Shown here piece by piece: positions 35,801 to 43,540 of a stretch of DNA of 64,000 nucleotides (position 1 is the first letter of the stretch; each line of letters opens with the position of its first letter). The translations under genes were made by a program, and so were the position numbers. The DNA comes from Chitinophagaceae bacterium UBA1931 (GTDB taxonomy: Bacteria > Bacteroidota > Bacteroidia > Chitinophagales > Chitinophagaceae), in the NCBI GenBank assembly GCA_002337125.1, contig DDFJ01000004.1, positions 2,159,889-2,223,888 of the forward strand, given 5' to 3'. The notes beneath the pieces were generated by a model, which searched no databases, was not told where the DNA came from, and worked only from the letters and a program-made list of their open reading frames with translations.

Positions 35801-36621
35801 ACAGGTTCAGGTTTTTTTAATGAAGATGGTTCAACACGTTTTACAGCAGGATCAAGCACACGTAAGAAAGGTTTTCCTTCTTTATAAATAAACTCAAACT
35901 TTTCCTGCCAGTTATCAGTTAACGAATAACCATAAATAGCAAGCAGCTTGCCTTTTTCCTTGTCCATATTACGGATACTGTCGAAATACAGCGGTCCGTG
36001 TGAATTCAGTAACTGGATAAACACAATGGCTTTGTGTTCACAGATAGCATGTGCATTTTCTGCACAGTTGCAGGATGTATCAAAATTCCGTTCATCGTTT
36101 TTCTGAATGGTTACCGGCCACACTTCACCATTCGTAAGCACTTCAGCTTTCACACATTCATCCTTTGCAGAAATAACAGATGCTTTGTTACTACGCAGAA
36201 ATATTTCTGCATCGCTTAAAGCAGAAGCAGCTGTGAGCATGCGGATTGTTTTCAATTCAATGCTCTTCATTTTTACAACCGTATGCCGCTGATCGTAAAG
36301 CAGATCTTTTACACCCAATACATTTTTATCAATCAGGTCCTGCAACTGAAACAAAGCAGCTACTTCGTGCCTGCATATATCACCCAGGTTATAAGGACAA
36401 CTGCAACGCACATTCATTGCATTGGCATCTTTATACTTCTGGATATAAACTTTATAAAAGGTGGAATAAGAATCGTCTCTTACACGAAACACAACAGAAC
36501 CCATGAGCTCATCATGTTCAACCAGTTCAGCAAAACCAATTGCGTGTATTTTTTTTCCACGACGAACAACTTCTTCTGTTCCGTGATTGTAAGCAAACTT
36601 CAGCAGATGTGGTAATGCCAT
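32863..36621 (-). CDS. SNF2-family helicase with SWIM zinc fingers
   Basis: A 1252-residue Swi2/Snf2 ATPase that moves along DNA or displaces proteins from it. Two SWIM-like CxC...CxH motifs are visible at the N-terminus: VRCSCPYNLGDICRHEV (C73, C75, C83, H85) and DTSCNCAENAHAICEHKA (C184, C186, C194, H196). The ATPase core has GGILADDMGLGKTVQALAFL, VACPTTLMYNWENEI, VVLDESQAIKN, CMSGTPLQNN, then the second lobe with YFDGSTSAADREKAV, LKAGGVGLNLTAADYV and QAIDRTHRIGQ. About 550 residues between the fingers and the core have no domain I can name. Bacterial relatives (HepA/RapA-like) act on stalled transcription complexes; the role here is not shown. Confidence 0.93.
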   Translation of the reverse strand: MALPHLLKFAYNHGTEEVVRRGKKIHAIGFAELVEHDELMGSVVFRVRDDSYSTFYKVYIQKYKDANAMNVRCSCPYNLGDICRHEVAALFQLQDLIDKNVLGVKDLLYDQRHTVVKMKSIELKTIRMLTAASALSDAEIFLRSNKASVISAKDECVKAEVLTNGEVWPVTIQKNDERNFDTSCNCAENAHAICEHKAIVFIQLLNSHGPLYFDSIRNMDKEKGKLLAIYGYSLTDNWQEKFEFIYKEGKPFLRVLDPAVKRVEPSSLKKPEPVAVAVTTTTQQETIVEQPEAKQSVRLGIVLNNNAKQFPWFTIDVVKGEVNDDESEFVGAVEKLDVTKFIETEGLIESDKLLLQMLRRLQPAEISKFVNRNSPFSGIWENIIHQEEDDLPDDTKTLMLEYLLPRIQKLFAETSAPVLLLPKGKEFKTKNLLPVSTTGTFLKPYFELKPYKNKWEWSCKVKINGAALDVHDNDWNSPLIFLLNGEARTWDKQEDAQHAIDFFNNNNRLITNSDLTTFLEKEALRIARDYHVEFDKALIKEVKSGEPDVTLQLQERGEYLVMIPTFSYKGYKVRPNDKDEIILPGEDGLVIVNRNRDKENEFVSKVEKLHSQFVKPEGGTQLALKGAEVLKNNWFFLFVDAMKEMKVPVEGWEVLKNFRFNTSKPKTQIYISNGVDWFDAKVNVVFGDQTVSIAEVKKALANKQTLVHLSDGTLGVLPEEWIKRYSMLFRVGENKHDKLRLSKYHISVIDELYENRDETELMIQLEEKYEKLREFKHIRKVDPPQHLAHILRPYQESGFHWLNFLSDVGWGGILADDMGLGKTVQALAFLHHLREKGGKLKALVACPTTLMYNWENEIKKFTPALTYHIHHGAQRTRDKDFFNKFNVIITTYGTLRSDIKLLTEQNFDCVVLDESQAIKNPNSKVAKAACLLKSSHRLCMSGTPLQNNTFDVYAQMNFLNPGMLGTVEHFRNDFATPIDKFGEKEQKDHLRKLLFPFILRRTKEQVAKDLPEKTETILYCEMEDDQRRIYEAYRNEYRSKILGTIDEVGIGQSQLTILQGLMKLRQICDSPAILNETEKLPNHSIKLDEITRELEENMGEHKALVFSQFLGMLALIKEKLIAENIPFVYFDGSTSAADREKAVREFQSNEEVRVFLISLKAGGVGLNLTAADYVYIVDPWWNPAVEQQAIDRTHRIGQTNNIFAYRMICKDTIEDKILQLQERKRSLAKDLIADDNGFVKSLSREDVEYLFS

Positions 36622-36792
36622 TCAGTTTTAGGGGTTTGTTGTAAACTGTAGTTGTTATTGTCGCTTCATTACGAAAAGACCAATCTGCAAAAATAAAAGG
36701 ATTCGTTTCACATTTCCAGAGAAACGAGCAAAGAAATATTAATACCCGGAGAACAGGCAGAATTAGAAGAAAGAAGATTATCTTTACAGGTT

Positions 36793-37521
36793 TTATTTTG
36801 CTGCAACCAGCATGCCGTCTTTATACAGCGGCAACACATTCGCCACATCTTCTGTTAAACAAAAGCGGATGTCTTCAATTAAACCAAACCTGTCGACCAG
36901 CCTGTGATAATGTGTAAGATTCGGAGAAAATCCATACAAGTCATCTTTCACTAAAAGATATTGCTGTTCAGCAGTTAATGAACTGTCGCAATGAATGGTA
37001 TAGTTTTCCTTAATGCGGTTAATAACTGCACCAGCAAATAATGTATCCTCCAGGTTAAAACGATCTTTCCATCCGGCACAACCGAGAATAACATTTTTAT
37101 TTTGTTGCAGCAGAAAATTACAAACAGCAGACAGGTTTGGAAATGAACCGGTGATAATTGTATCGGCTTTATTATCCAGTGCCATGTGCAGTAATCTTGT
37201 TCCGTTGGTAGTAGTAAGCACAAGTGTTCTGTTACCAACAAAGTCAGGCGTATATTCCAAAGGCGAATTGCCGTGCTCAAGTCCTTCTGCAATTTTTCCA
37301 TCACGTTCACCTGCAGCAATACCATTGATTTTTTTACTGAGCTCAACAGCTTTGGCAACGGTATCAACAGGTATCACACACTTGGCGCCGTTGTGTAATG
37401 CCGATGCAATAGTTGATGTTGCACGGAATACATCAATAATAACAACCACAGCATTTTTCAGCTCATATAAATGCAGTAATGCAGGGGATAAACAGGTATA
37501 TAATGTAGGCTTGGTACTCAT
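36793..37521 (-). CDS. comB: 2-phosphosulfolactate phosphatase
   Basis: A 242-residue enzyme of the ComB family (Mg-dependent phosphatase), from ATG 37521. The family patterns are VVVIIDVFRATSTIASALHN, VDTVAKAVELSKKI, AAGERDGKIAEGLEHGNSP, VLTTTNGTRLLHMA and VILGCAGWKDRFNLEDTLFAG. In methanogens ComB belongs to coenzyme M synthesis, but Bacteroidota do not make coenzyme M and no comA or comC is seen here; the physiological substrate is therefore uncertain. The gene has its own promoter, with -33 in the 3' end of the SRPBCC gene. The ATG at 37548 lies upstream of the likely transcription start and is not used. Confidence 0.9.
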   Translation of the reverse strand: MSTKPTLYTCLSPALLHLYELKNAVVVIIDVFRATSTIASALHNGAKCVIPVDTVAKAVELSKKINGIAAGERDGKIAEGLEHGNSPLEYTPDFVGNRTLVLTTTNGTRLLHMALDNKADTIITGSFPNLSAVCNFLLQQNKNVILGCAGWKDRFNLEDTLFAGAVINRIKENYTIHCDSSLTAEQQYLLVKDDLYGFSPNLTHYHRLVDRFGLIEDIRFCLTEDVANVLPLYKDGMLVAAK

Positions 37522-37531
37522 AATGTGGGCG

Positions 37532-37561
37532 CAAAGATACAGATACAACGTTATTGCTCAA
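37532..37561 (-). promoter_or_regulatory. Promoter of comB
   Basis: Minus strand: TTG at 37559-37561, 19 bases, then TATCTTTG at 37532-37539. This matches the Bacteroidota housekeeping promoter. The comB ATG follows 10 bases after the -7 box. Confidence 0.55.
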
Positions 37562-38027
37562 GAAGGGCTTTCCATTTGTTTCCTTCAGCATATTCCCTGA
37601 TAACAGCGTTACGTTCTTCCAGTAGTTTTTTCATGTAACGTTTGAGATAAAATCTGTTCACCAGGGTTCCGATAAATTTATACGGTGTTTCAAACGAGAG
37701 CTCATCAATCATAATTGTGCCATTCACAATTTGTTTGAAATGATGTTTATGAGAGAAAGAAAGAAAGTCGCCTTTAGTCATCACATCTTCGAAATAAGAA
37801 GAAGGTTTCATTTCAGAAATAGTAACCGTCATCATCCGTTCCTTTCCCAAATGCTTTGCTTTCCATGTAACAGATTCACCTTCTTTAATCAGTCCGGCAG
37901 CAACACCATTCACAACATCCTCTCCATAATTCTGCTGCGAAATTTTATGCAAACCAATATGCCTGCTTAAATCAAACACCACCTGCTGCGGTGCCGCAAT
38001 AAATGTTGTTACATGGATATATGGCAT
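37551..38027 (-). CDS. SRPBCC-family ligand-binding protein
   Basis: A 158-residue protein of the START/SRPBCC superfamily: opening strand YIHVTTFIAAPQQVVFDLSR, middle strands with ESVTWKAKHLGKERMMTVTI and DFLSFSHKHHFKQIVNGTIM, and a C-terminal helix KRYMKKLLEERNAVIREYAE that closes the cavity. Such proteins bind hydrophobic ligands; no catalytic residue is evident. It lies 20 bases after gcvT and 29 before comB, all on the minus strand, so gcvT, this gene and comB could share a transcript. ATG start at 38027. Confidence 0.82.
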   Translation of the reverse strand: MPYIHVTTFIAAPQQVVFDLSRHIGLHKISQQNYGEDVVNGVAAGLIKEGESVTWKAKHLGKERMMTVTISEMKPSSYFEDVMTKGDFLSFSHKHHFKQIVNGTIMIDELSFETPYKFIGTLVNRFYLKRYMKKLLEERNAVIREYAEGNKWKALLEQ

Positions 38028-38047
38028 GAAACGATTTCTTAAGTCAA

Positions 38048-39133
38048 TTAAAGAAAGGGAACCTTTACCACTTTTGCTTTGAGCAGTTTGTCTCTTACTT
38101 CAACATAAATTTCAGAATCAAATGAAGAGAATTCGCTCACAACATAACCAAGACCAATTGCTTTTTGCAATGATGGAGATTGTGTGCCGCTTGTTACTTT
38201 TCCAATTTCATTTCCGGCAGCATCTTTTATTTTATAATCATGGCGGGGAATACCACGATCGATCATTTCAAAACCAACGAGCTTTTTCTTTGCACCCTCT
38301 GTTTTCACCTGCTCAATTATGTTGCGTGCTGTAAAGTCTTTGGTGAATTTGGTAATCCAGCCAAGGCCAGCTTCAAGAGGTGAAGTAGTATCATCTATAT
38401 CATTACCATATAAACAAAATGCTTTTTCCAAACGAAGTGTATCTCTTGCACCAAGACCAATTGGTTTTATGCCCGCTTCTTTTCCTGCAGCAAAAATGGC
38501 CTCCCAGATTTTATCAGCATCACCATCCTTGTCTTCAAAATAAATTTCCACACCACCTGCTCCAGTATAACCGGTTGCACTTACCAATACATTTTCAACA
38601 CCAGCGAATGTTCCTTTGGTAAATGTGTAATACTTCAGATTTAAAATATCCATATCGGTCAGCGGCTGCAGAATCTTTGTAGCGTTTGGACCCTGTATTG
38701 CAAGCAAACATGTTTTGTCGCTGATATTGTGCATCTCCACATTCTTTGTGTTGAACTGCTGAATCCAGTTCCAGTCCTTTTCAATGTTGCTGGCGTTAAC
38801 AACAAGCATGTATGCTTTTCCTTCTTCGATGCAGTATACAAGCAGGTCATCTACGATGCCGCCTTTTTCATTGGGTAAACAACTGTACTGAGCTTTGCCA
38901 TTGGTTAATTTGGAAGCGTCGTTTGTTGTAACACGCTGGATAAGATCCAATGCATTTTCACCTTTTAAAATAAACTCACCCATATGACTTACATCAAACA
39001 CACCGGCATTATTACGTACTGCTGCATGTTCATCATTTATACCTGTATAAGAAATGGGCATGTTATAACCTGCGAACTCTGCCATCTTTGCACCAAGTGC
39101 AATGTGTTTGCTTGTAAAAGGAGTCGATTTCAT
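38048..39133 (-). CDS. gcvT: Aminomethyltransferase (glycine cleavage T protein)
   Basis: Transfers the methylene group from aminomethyl-lipoyl H protein to tetrahydrofolate, releasing ammonia. 361 residues, full length. Hallmarks are AGYNMPISYTGINDEHAAVR, VFDVSHMGEF, VTTNDASKL with AQYSCLPNEKGGIVDDLLVY, GYTGAGGVEIYFE, LGARDTLRLEKAFCLYGND and the C-terminal beta-barrel with VTSGTQSPSLQKAIGLGYV. The genes for the P and H proteins are not in the window. A -7 candidate (TACATTTG at 39164-39171) lies 30 bases upstream. ATG start at 39133. Confidence 0.96.
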   Translation of the reverse strand: MKSTPFTSKHIALGAKMAEFAGYNMPISYTGINDEHAAVRNNAGVFDVSHMGEFILKGENALDLIQRVTTNDASKLTNGKAQYSCLPNEKGGIVDDLLVYCIEEGKAYMLVVNASNIEKDWNWIQQFNTKNVEMHNISDKTCLLAIQGPNATKILQPLTDMDILNLKYYTFTKGTFAGVENVLVSATGYTGAGGVEIYFEDKDGDADKIWEAIFAAGKEAGIKPIGLGARDTLRLEKAFCLYGNDIDDTTSPLEAGLGWITKFTKDFTARNIIEQVKTEGAKKKLVGFEMIDRGIPRHDYKIKDAAGNEIGKVTSGTQSPSLQKAIGLGYVVSEFSSFDSEIYVEVRDKLLKAKVVKVPFL

Positions 39134-39213
39134 GTGTTTCAGTTCAATTGTGAAAGTTGGTCACAAATGTAAAGGAAGCAGAAGATTGAACTGAGAAAAA
39201 GTTTTTAAAAGAC

Positions 39214-39828
39214 TTAGTGCGAAAAAAGCGGATCAAAGATGCGGTTGTTAATTGTTTGTAATCCTGCAACGAAAACAATCGTGATTACTGATGCAAGTAA
39301 TAGTCCCGGAATAGCCTTTATTGAAGGTTTTGAAAACCGCACCCAAAGAAAAATCCCAAGCAAAAAAATGAAGACAAACAAATAATCAACCATATGTCCT
39401 GAATAAGAAAAACCCATTGCGGCCTGTGCTTCCTGGAACTCAGTTGCATCGTGCCCCCGCCCTTTAAGAAGAAAAAGAAAACAATATAAACCCGGCGATG
39501 CCAGAGATGCAGCAAAAACCGGTTGTGAAAATGTAAGGGGAGATTTTATAAACAAATAAAAGATAAATAATGAAAAAAGAATTGTTCCCAAAATACCCCC
39601 AAGAGAAATATATAGCTGTGTATTGAAAGAAACAGCATCAAGCAGATATTCTTTGGCGGGGGTGGGAATGGCTCTTTTTCCGTAAACCCAGGCAACAGCA
39701 CAGTGACCAATTTCGTGCAAATAAACTCCGGCAAATACGGTTATAAAATAATACAACCAGTTCTTTGCCTTTGTGCAGAAGCTTGATGAACTCATTTTAC
39801 AGGATTTTAAAAGATCAGTGATCCACAC
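39214..39828 (-). CDS. Membrane protein with HExxH (M50-like)
   Basis: A 204-residue membrane protein with about five helices. In the first helix GVYLHEIGHCAVAWVYG holds HEIGH, the zinc site of M50-type intramembrane proteases, but the second M50 motif (NxxPxxxLDG) is not evident. It may belong to an M50-related, uncharacterised group (inference). A long soluble loop (RGHDATEFQEAQAAMGF) lies between helices three and four. The ATG at 39828 overlaps the stop of the upstream NTF2-like gene by 14 bases; ATG 39795 would avoid this and still keep the full membrane part. Function unknown. Confidence 0.75.
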   Translation of the reverse strand: MWITDLLKSCKMSSSSFCTKAKNWLYYFITVFAGVYLHEIGHCAVAWVYGKRAIPTPAKEYLLDAVSFNTQLYISLGGILGTILFSLFIFYLFIKSPLTFSQPVFAASLASPGLYCFLFLLKGRGHDATEFQEAQAAMGFSYSGHMVDYLFVFIFLLGIFLWVRFSKPSIKAIPGLLLASVITIVFVAGLQTINNRIFDPLFSH

Positions 39829-40273
39829 TAATGATCCGTGTTATCTTCCATCCGCTCTCTGTTTTCTTCCACACATGAATAAATTTAAACACACCACAAT
39901 CAAGTTTGCCGTTTTCGGTATGACAAAAACGATGCTGGGCAATTTGCACTGCGCCAAACCCTGGAATTGGATACACTTCCATTGATTCCCTGATGAGGGT
40001 TCTTGTTAAATCTCCACCCCTGGAAAAGTTCTCCTGAAAAATGATCATGTTGTGTTTATAATCGGTCAGTCCGCTATGATCATGATAAAACTCAAGTGAG
40101 GAATCAAAATAATTTTTAAATACCTCAAAGTTTTTTTCATTGAAAGCTTTGAAGCAGGCGCTGTCAAGCTTGTAAATTGTTGTAAACAATTCTGCGTCTT
40201 TTACCTTTTGTGCTTTTGATGTTTGTACAACTGCGGTTAGTAAAACAAAAGCAAGAAACAGTTTATGAAACAT
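39815..40273 (-). CDS. Secreted NTF2-like (DUF4440) protein
   Basis: A 152-residue exported protein, signal peptide about 1-21 (MFHKLFLAFVLLTAVVQTSKA, cleavage before QKVKD). The mature part is an NTF2-like DUF4440 domain: FTTIYKLDSACFKAFNEKNF, then YFDSSLEFYHDHSGLTDYKH, and a final strand VWKKTESGWKITRIISVDH. In many relatives this fold binds small ligands or acts as ketosteroid-isomerase-like enzyme, but no catalytic pair is obvious. The gene lies 90 bases after pspC, with a terminator in between, and overlaps the next gene. Confidence 0.8.
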   Translation of the reverse strand: MFHKLFLAFVLLTAVVQTSKAQKVKDAELFTTIYKLDSACFKAFNEKNFEVFKNYFDSSLEFYHDHSGLTDYKHNMIIFQENFSRGGDLTRTLIRESMEVYPIPGFGAVQIAQHRFCHTENGKLDCGVFKFIHVWKKTESGWKITRIISVDH

Positions 40274-40293
40274 GTTTAGGATTTAATTAGATG

Positions 40294-40333
40294 AAGAAAA
40301 AAGCCCCGCCGTTTTGGAAAAAACTTTGGGGCC
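40294..40333 (-). terminator. Terminator of the padR-pspC operon
   Basis: Minus strand: GGCCCC stem half at 40328-40333 pairs with GGGGC at 40303-40307, with an A/T-rich inner part, and is followed by TTTTTTC. It lies 31 bases after the pspC stop. Confidence 0.5.
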
Positions 40334-40363
40334 GTTGGGCTGTTCCAACTTTAACCACGATTA

Positions 40364-42628
40364 TTACAGTGCATTCACTGTCATTGGCTGAAATATGATT
40401 TCATTGCCACTGTTGTTCATTTTTTCAACAATCTGTTTGTTGTTGGTTGCAGGTGCATTTGGTGCTGCAGGTGTTTTGGGTTCATAACGGTAGCGCAAGC
40501 TGTCGTTTTCTTTCTTTTGATTCTTTAATTCCTCCTGCTGTTTATTCAATTCGTTCTTCTGTTCTTCTATATCCTTCATTTGTTCATCTATATCTTTCTG
40601 ACGTTCGATGATTTCCTGCTTCTTATCTTTTCCATCAGCTCTTTCCAAACCATCTTCGGTCATAATATATTCAACTTCTGTATCGTTCCAGCCACGGCTG
40701 TCCCATTCGTCATCCCATTCCCAATCGTGGCGGCGAGGACCATTGAAAGTAATATTGTGCCACTCCAGGCGCTCAACACTTCTGTCGATGTAAATACGCT
40801 TTCCAACAGGAACTTCAATTGTAACCGCTACACGTTGATTGCGGAATTTTGAGTTTTCACTTACAGTAAATCCTTTGTCTAAAGTGAGTACACTGTCTTT
40901 AAACATTATGCCATATTGAATAGCACTTGCATTTGCCTGTGCTTTATCTTTTGTAGCACCTGAACTTCTTTTATCATAGCTCACATGAAACAGGCTGTCA
41001 TTGCTTTTCACAATACGCAAACGGATATTGTTGATATACATACTGTCACCATCAACCGTAAACACATCATCCCACTCAAAACCACGGCCGTATATTTTTA
41101 CTTTGGTAGATGGCACTTTAACGATCATCTTTCCACCAGCAGGTTGTACAATACTTATATCCTGCGGATCGTGTGCAGATACCCTGAAGTTGTTGAAGAA
41201 AGAAGAGATGAGTATTGCAAGACAAATAAGCCCGATAACCCATAATCCACCGAATGTATAACCGAGATAAGGGTTGCGTGTTTTGGTGCCAATGATTTTA
41301 CGGATAACCCAGGTGAGCAACGCAATAACCGGTACAGCAAAGAACAGTAATAATGCTCCCCATGCAGCCAGAGTTTGTGTTGTACCTTCTAAAAAGAAAC
41401 CTTTCAGAGGAAACGCTGCAACACCACCAATGATTACTCCAATTAATGCCATGAGCAATGCAAAAGCAACTATACCGGCAATGAACAGGAAAAATGCTTT
41501 GAATAACACACCAATGGCGTGACCAATTCCCTGACCTGTACTTCTTGCAACAGGTACAGCTTCAATAGCAACGGCTTTACTTTTCTGGCTCATTTCAGAC
41601 CCGAAACGTTTTGCTTCTTCGCTGATGTTGGCACTTACTTTCAAAGCGCTTTCTTTCAGCTCTTCACCCATTTGAGTGGCTTTTGATTTCAGATCATCAC
41701 CTGCCTCGGCTGCTTTTTCTTTAATTGTGCCTGCTGTTGTGCCCAGTTCTTCCTGCACAGCATTTTTAATGCTGTTTACATCAATCTTTTCTCCACGCAT
41801 CTGCAGTTTGTCTGTTGCGCTGCTGGCCATTGGTAATACAATCCAAAGGATGATATAGGTTACAAATAATGTTCCGCCAAAACCTCCAAATACAAAGTCG
41901 GGTTCAAAATCCCAGTCGAACCACGCATTGTGGAAAATGGATGAGATTACACCAAGTACCAATGGTAAACAAAATACCAGGCGTGGTACCCAAACGGGAA
42001 TATTAAAATAGTTAGCTAAACCTCCTGCAACACCGCCAATCACTTTATCATCAGGACTGCGGAACAGACGTTTGCGGATGTTGGTTTTTAAATCTCTCAG
42101 CGGAAGAATAATCCACATGATTAAATAAATAAGCACACCGGTACCAAAGCCTCCAAACGTAATAAGAGCAAACAGGATACGTACAATAGCAGGATCAATT
42201 TTTAAGTAATGTGCAATACCACCGCACACACCACCAATGATTTTATCATTTGCATTGCGGGCAAGATTTCCTCTTGGTTCTTCACTTGCTGCGTATGCTG
42301 CAGAAGAAGAAGCTGTTGATGATTGTGTATTGGTATGACCGTTGGTGGTTGGTCCTTCATTATCCATTTGCTCAAAATCTTCCACACTACCCATGCTGGC
42401 AATAATGTTTGCCACACTTGCATCGGTAATACAGGTAGCACCTTTCTTCAGTTCTTCATCAAACAGTTCGGCAATACGGTCTTCGATATCATTGATAATT
42501 TCATCTCTGCCTTCTTCGTTCGCAAAGTAGCGACGCAGGCTTTCGGTATATTTCTGAAGTTGTTCAAAAGCCGTTTCTTCAATAGGGATTACCCGGCCTT
42601 TGAAGTTTATATTAATGACCTTTTTCAT
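40364..42628 (-). CDS. Large PspC-domain membrane protein
   Basis: A 754-residue inner-membrane protein. The N-terminus (1-90) is a cytoplasmic helical part (MKKVININFKGRVIPIEET, DIEDRIAELFDEELKKG). Two PspC domains follow: NDKIIGGVCGGIAHYLKIDP (about 128-147) and DDKVIGGVAGGLANYFNIPV (about 193-212), each followed by membrane helices. A charged helical region with possible coiled coil (EEAKRFGSEMSQKSKAV) comes next, then further helices, a beta-rich part (DISIVQPAGGKMIVKVPSTK) similar to a LiaF/DUF4097-like domain, and a long coiled coil (KDKKQEIIERQKDIDEQMKD). PspC proteins sense envelope stress; the padR gene directly upstream makes this a regulated stress module. Confidence 0.87.
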   Translation of the reverse strand: MKKVININFKGRVIPIEETAFEQLQKYTESLRRYFANEEGRDEIINDIEDRIAELFDEELKKGATCITDASVANIIASMGSVEDFEQMDNEGPTTNGHTNTQSSTASSSAAYAASEEPRGNLARNANDKIIGGVCGGIAHYLKIDPAIVRILFALITFGGFGTGVLIYLIMWIILPLRDLKTNIRKRLFRSPDDKVIGGVAGGLANYFNIPVWVPRLVFCLPLVLGVISSIFHNAWFDWDFEPDFVFGGFGGTLFVTYIILWIVLPMASSATDKLQMRGEKIDVNSIKNAVQEELGTTAGTIKEKAAEAGDDLKSKATQMGEELKESALKVSANISEEAKRFGSEMSQKSKAVAIEAVPVARSTGQGIGHAIGVLFKAFFLFIAGIVAFALLMALIGVIIGGVAAFPLKGFFLEGTTQTLAAWGALLLFFAVPVIALLTWVIRKIIGTKTRNPYLGYTFGGLWVIGLICLAILISSFFNNFRVSAHDPQDISIVQPAGGKMIVKVPSTKVKIYGRGFEWDDVFTVDGDSMYINNIRLRIVKSNDSLFHVSYDKRSSGATKDKAQANASAIQYGIMFKDSVLTLDKGFTVSENSKFRNQRVAVTIEVPVGKRIYIDRSVERLEWHNITFNGPRRHDWEWDDEWDSRGWNDTEVEYIMTEDGLERADGKDKKQEIIERQKDIDEQMKDIEEQKNELNKQQEELKNQKKENDSLRYRYEPKTPAAPNAPATNNKQIVEKMNNSGNEIIFQPMTVNAL

Positions 42629-42650
42629 AATAAAAACAGTTTAACAGTGG

Positions 42651-43052
42651 TTAAAGTTGGTTTTCGTTACCCGTTGAAGGATGAACGATGATTGTTTCAC
42701 CGGTTACTGCAGCGTTGGTGTTTCCGTTTCCTTTTGTAACCGCTTCAACCGAACTGGCCATTTCATTCCAGGTTTGTTCAAGCTCTTTATAAAAGGCGGC
42801 TCCTTTTTCGGTTAACGAAAAGTATTTGCGTGGAGGTCCGCTGCTGCTTTCCACCCAGCGATAAGTAAGCAGGTCGGCATTTTTCAATCGGGTAAGAAGC
42901 GGATAGAGGGTTCCTTCGAGGATGTTAAGGTTGGCCTTTTTCATTTCCTCAATTATATCACTGGGGTAAACTTCGCCCCGTTTAATAACAGAGAGAATGC
43001 AAAACTCCAGTACTCCCTTGCGCATCTGGCTTTGTGTGTTCTCGATATTCAT
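42651..43052 (-). CDS. PadR-family transcriptional regulator
   Basis: A 133-residue regulator. The winged helix is typical of PadR: RKGVLEFCILSVIKRGEVYP, DIIEEMKKANLNILEGTLYP, LLTRLKNADLLTYRWVESS, PPRKYFSLTEKGAAF. A helix for dimerisation follows (EQTWNEMASSVEAVTKG), then an unstructured tail. It lies 22 bases before the pspC gene, and the pair is a frequent Bacteroidota arrangement in which the PadR protein represses its own operon. A promoter and paired AGTACT words lie 110-155 bases upstream (see 43165-43208). ATG start at 43052. Confidence 0.9.
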   Translation of the reverse strand: MNIENTQSQMRKGVLEFCILSVIKRGEVYPSDIIEEMKKANLNILEGTLYPLLTRLKNADLLTYRWVESSSGPPRKYFSLTEKGAAFYKELEQTWNEMASSVEAVTKGNGNTNAAVTGETIIVHPSTGNENQL

Positions 43053-43540
43053 AACCTAAGGAGTTTTTGTGAATGTGGCGCCCCGTTAGCTAAGCGGGGA
43101 AGTAAGCATATTGGAGAGCTCGTTCCTTTATACCTGCCTTTCACCACGATTTTCAATTACAATACAAACCTAAGTAAAAAATTAGTACTATGCAACACAC
43201 AGTACCATATTTTTTTTAGTAGTTGGCAGAGGAAAGAAGTGATATTCTACTTAAACAATTGATTATCATTTGTATTTGCTTAATAATATTCATGAAAAAT
43301 TTTTAAAAATATTTTTCTTAAAGCAAGCGTGAAAGAATAAAATGTAGTTTTTAGGCAAAAAACAGCAAAAAGTGACAAGCCAAAAACCATTAAAAACCTG
43401 AACTATTCCTGAACTATATACGGCTCATCCCCGGGATATCCCCGAAGGAACAACAGACCAAGTACTGCCGAGCACAAAGCAGAAATTGGCGAACAGTTTA
43501 TTAGCTTTATAGCATTCATACATAACCCGGCACACTGAAC
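43053..43540. promoter_or_regulatory. Divergent region with padR promoter
   Basis: 488 bases between padR and the DinB gene. The part near padR (43160-43210) holds the promoter and operator listed separately. Positions 43260-43400 are strongly A/T-rich (GAAAAATTTTTAAAAATATT) without an ORF. I see no tRNA, sRNA or repeat that I can name in the rest. Confidence 0.5.
43165..43208 (-). promoter_or_regulatory. padR promoter and candidate PadR operator
   Basis: Minus strand: GTTG at 43193-43196, 20 bases, then TAGGTTTG at 43165-43172 (-7 consensus TAnnTTTG). The words AGTACTAT (43184-43191) and AGTACCAT (43201-43208), on the plus strand, are 17 bases apart and flank the -33 element; GTACT/AGTAC also forms an inverted pair. 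PadR proteins are known to bind such spaced, palindromic words over their own promoter, so this is a likely autoregulatory site (inference). Confidence 0.5.
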
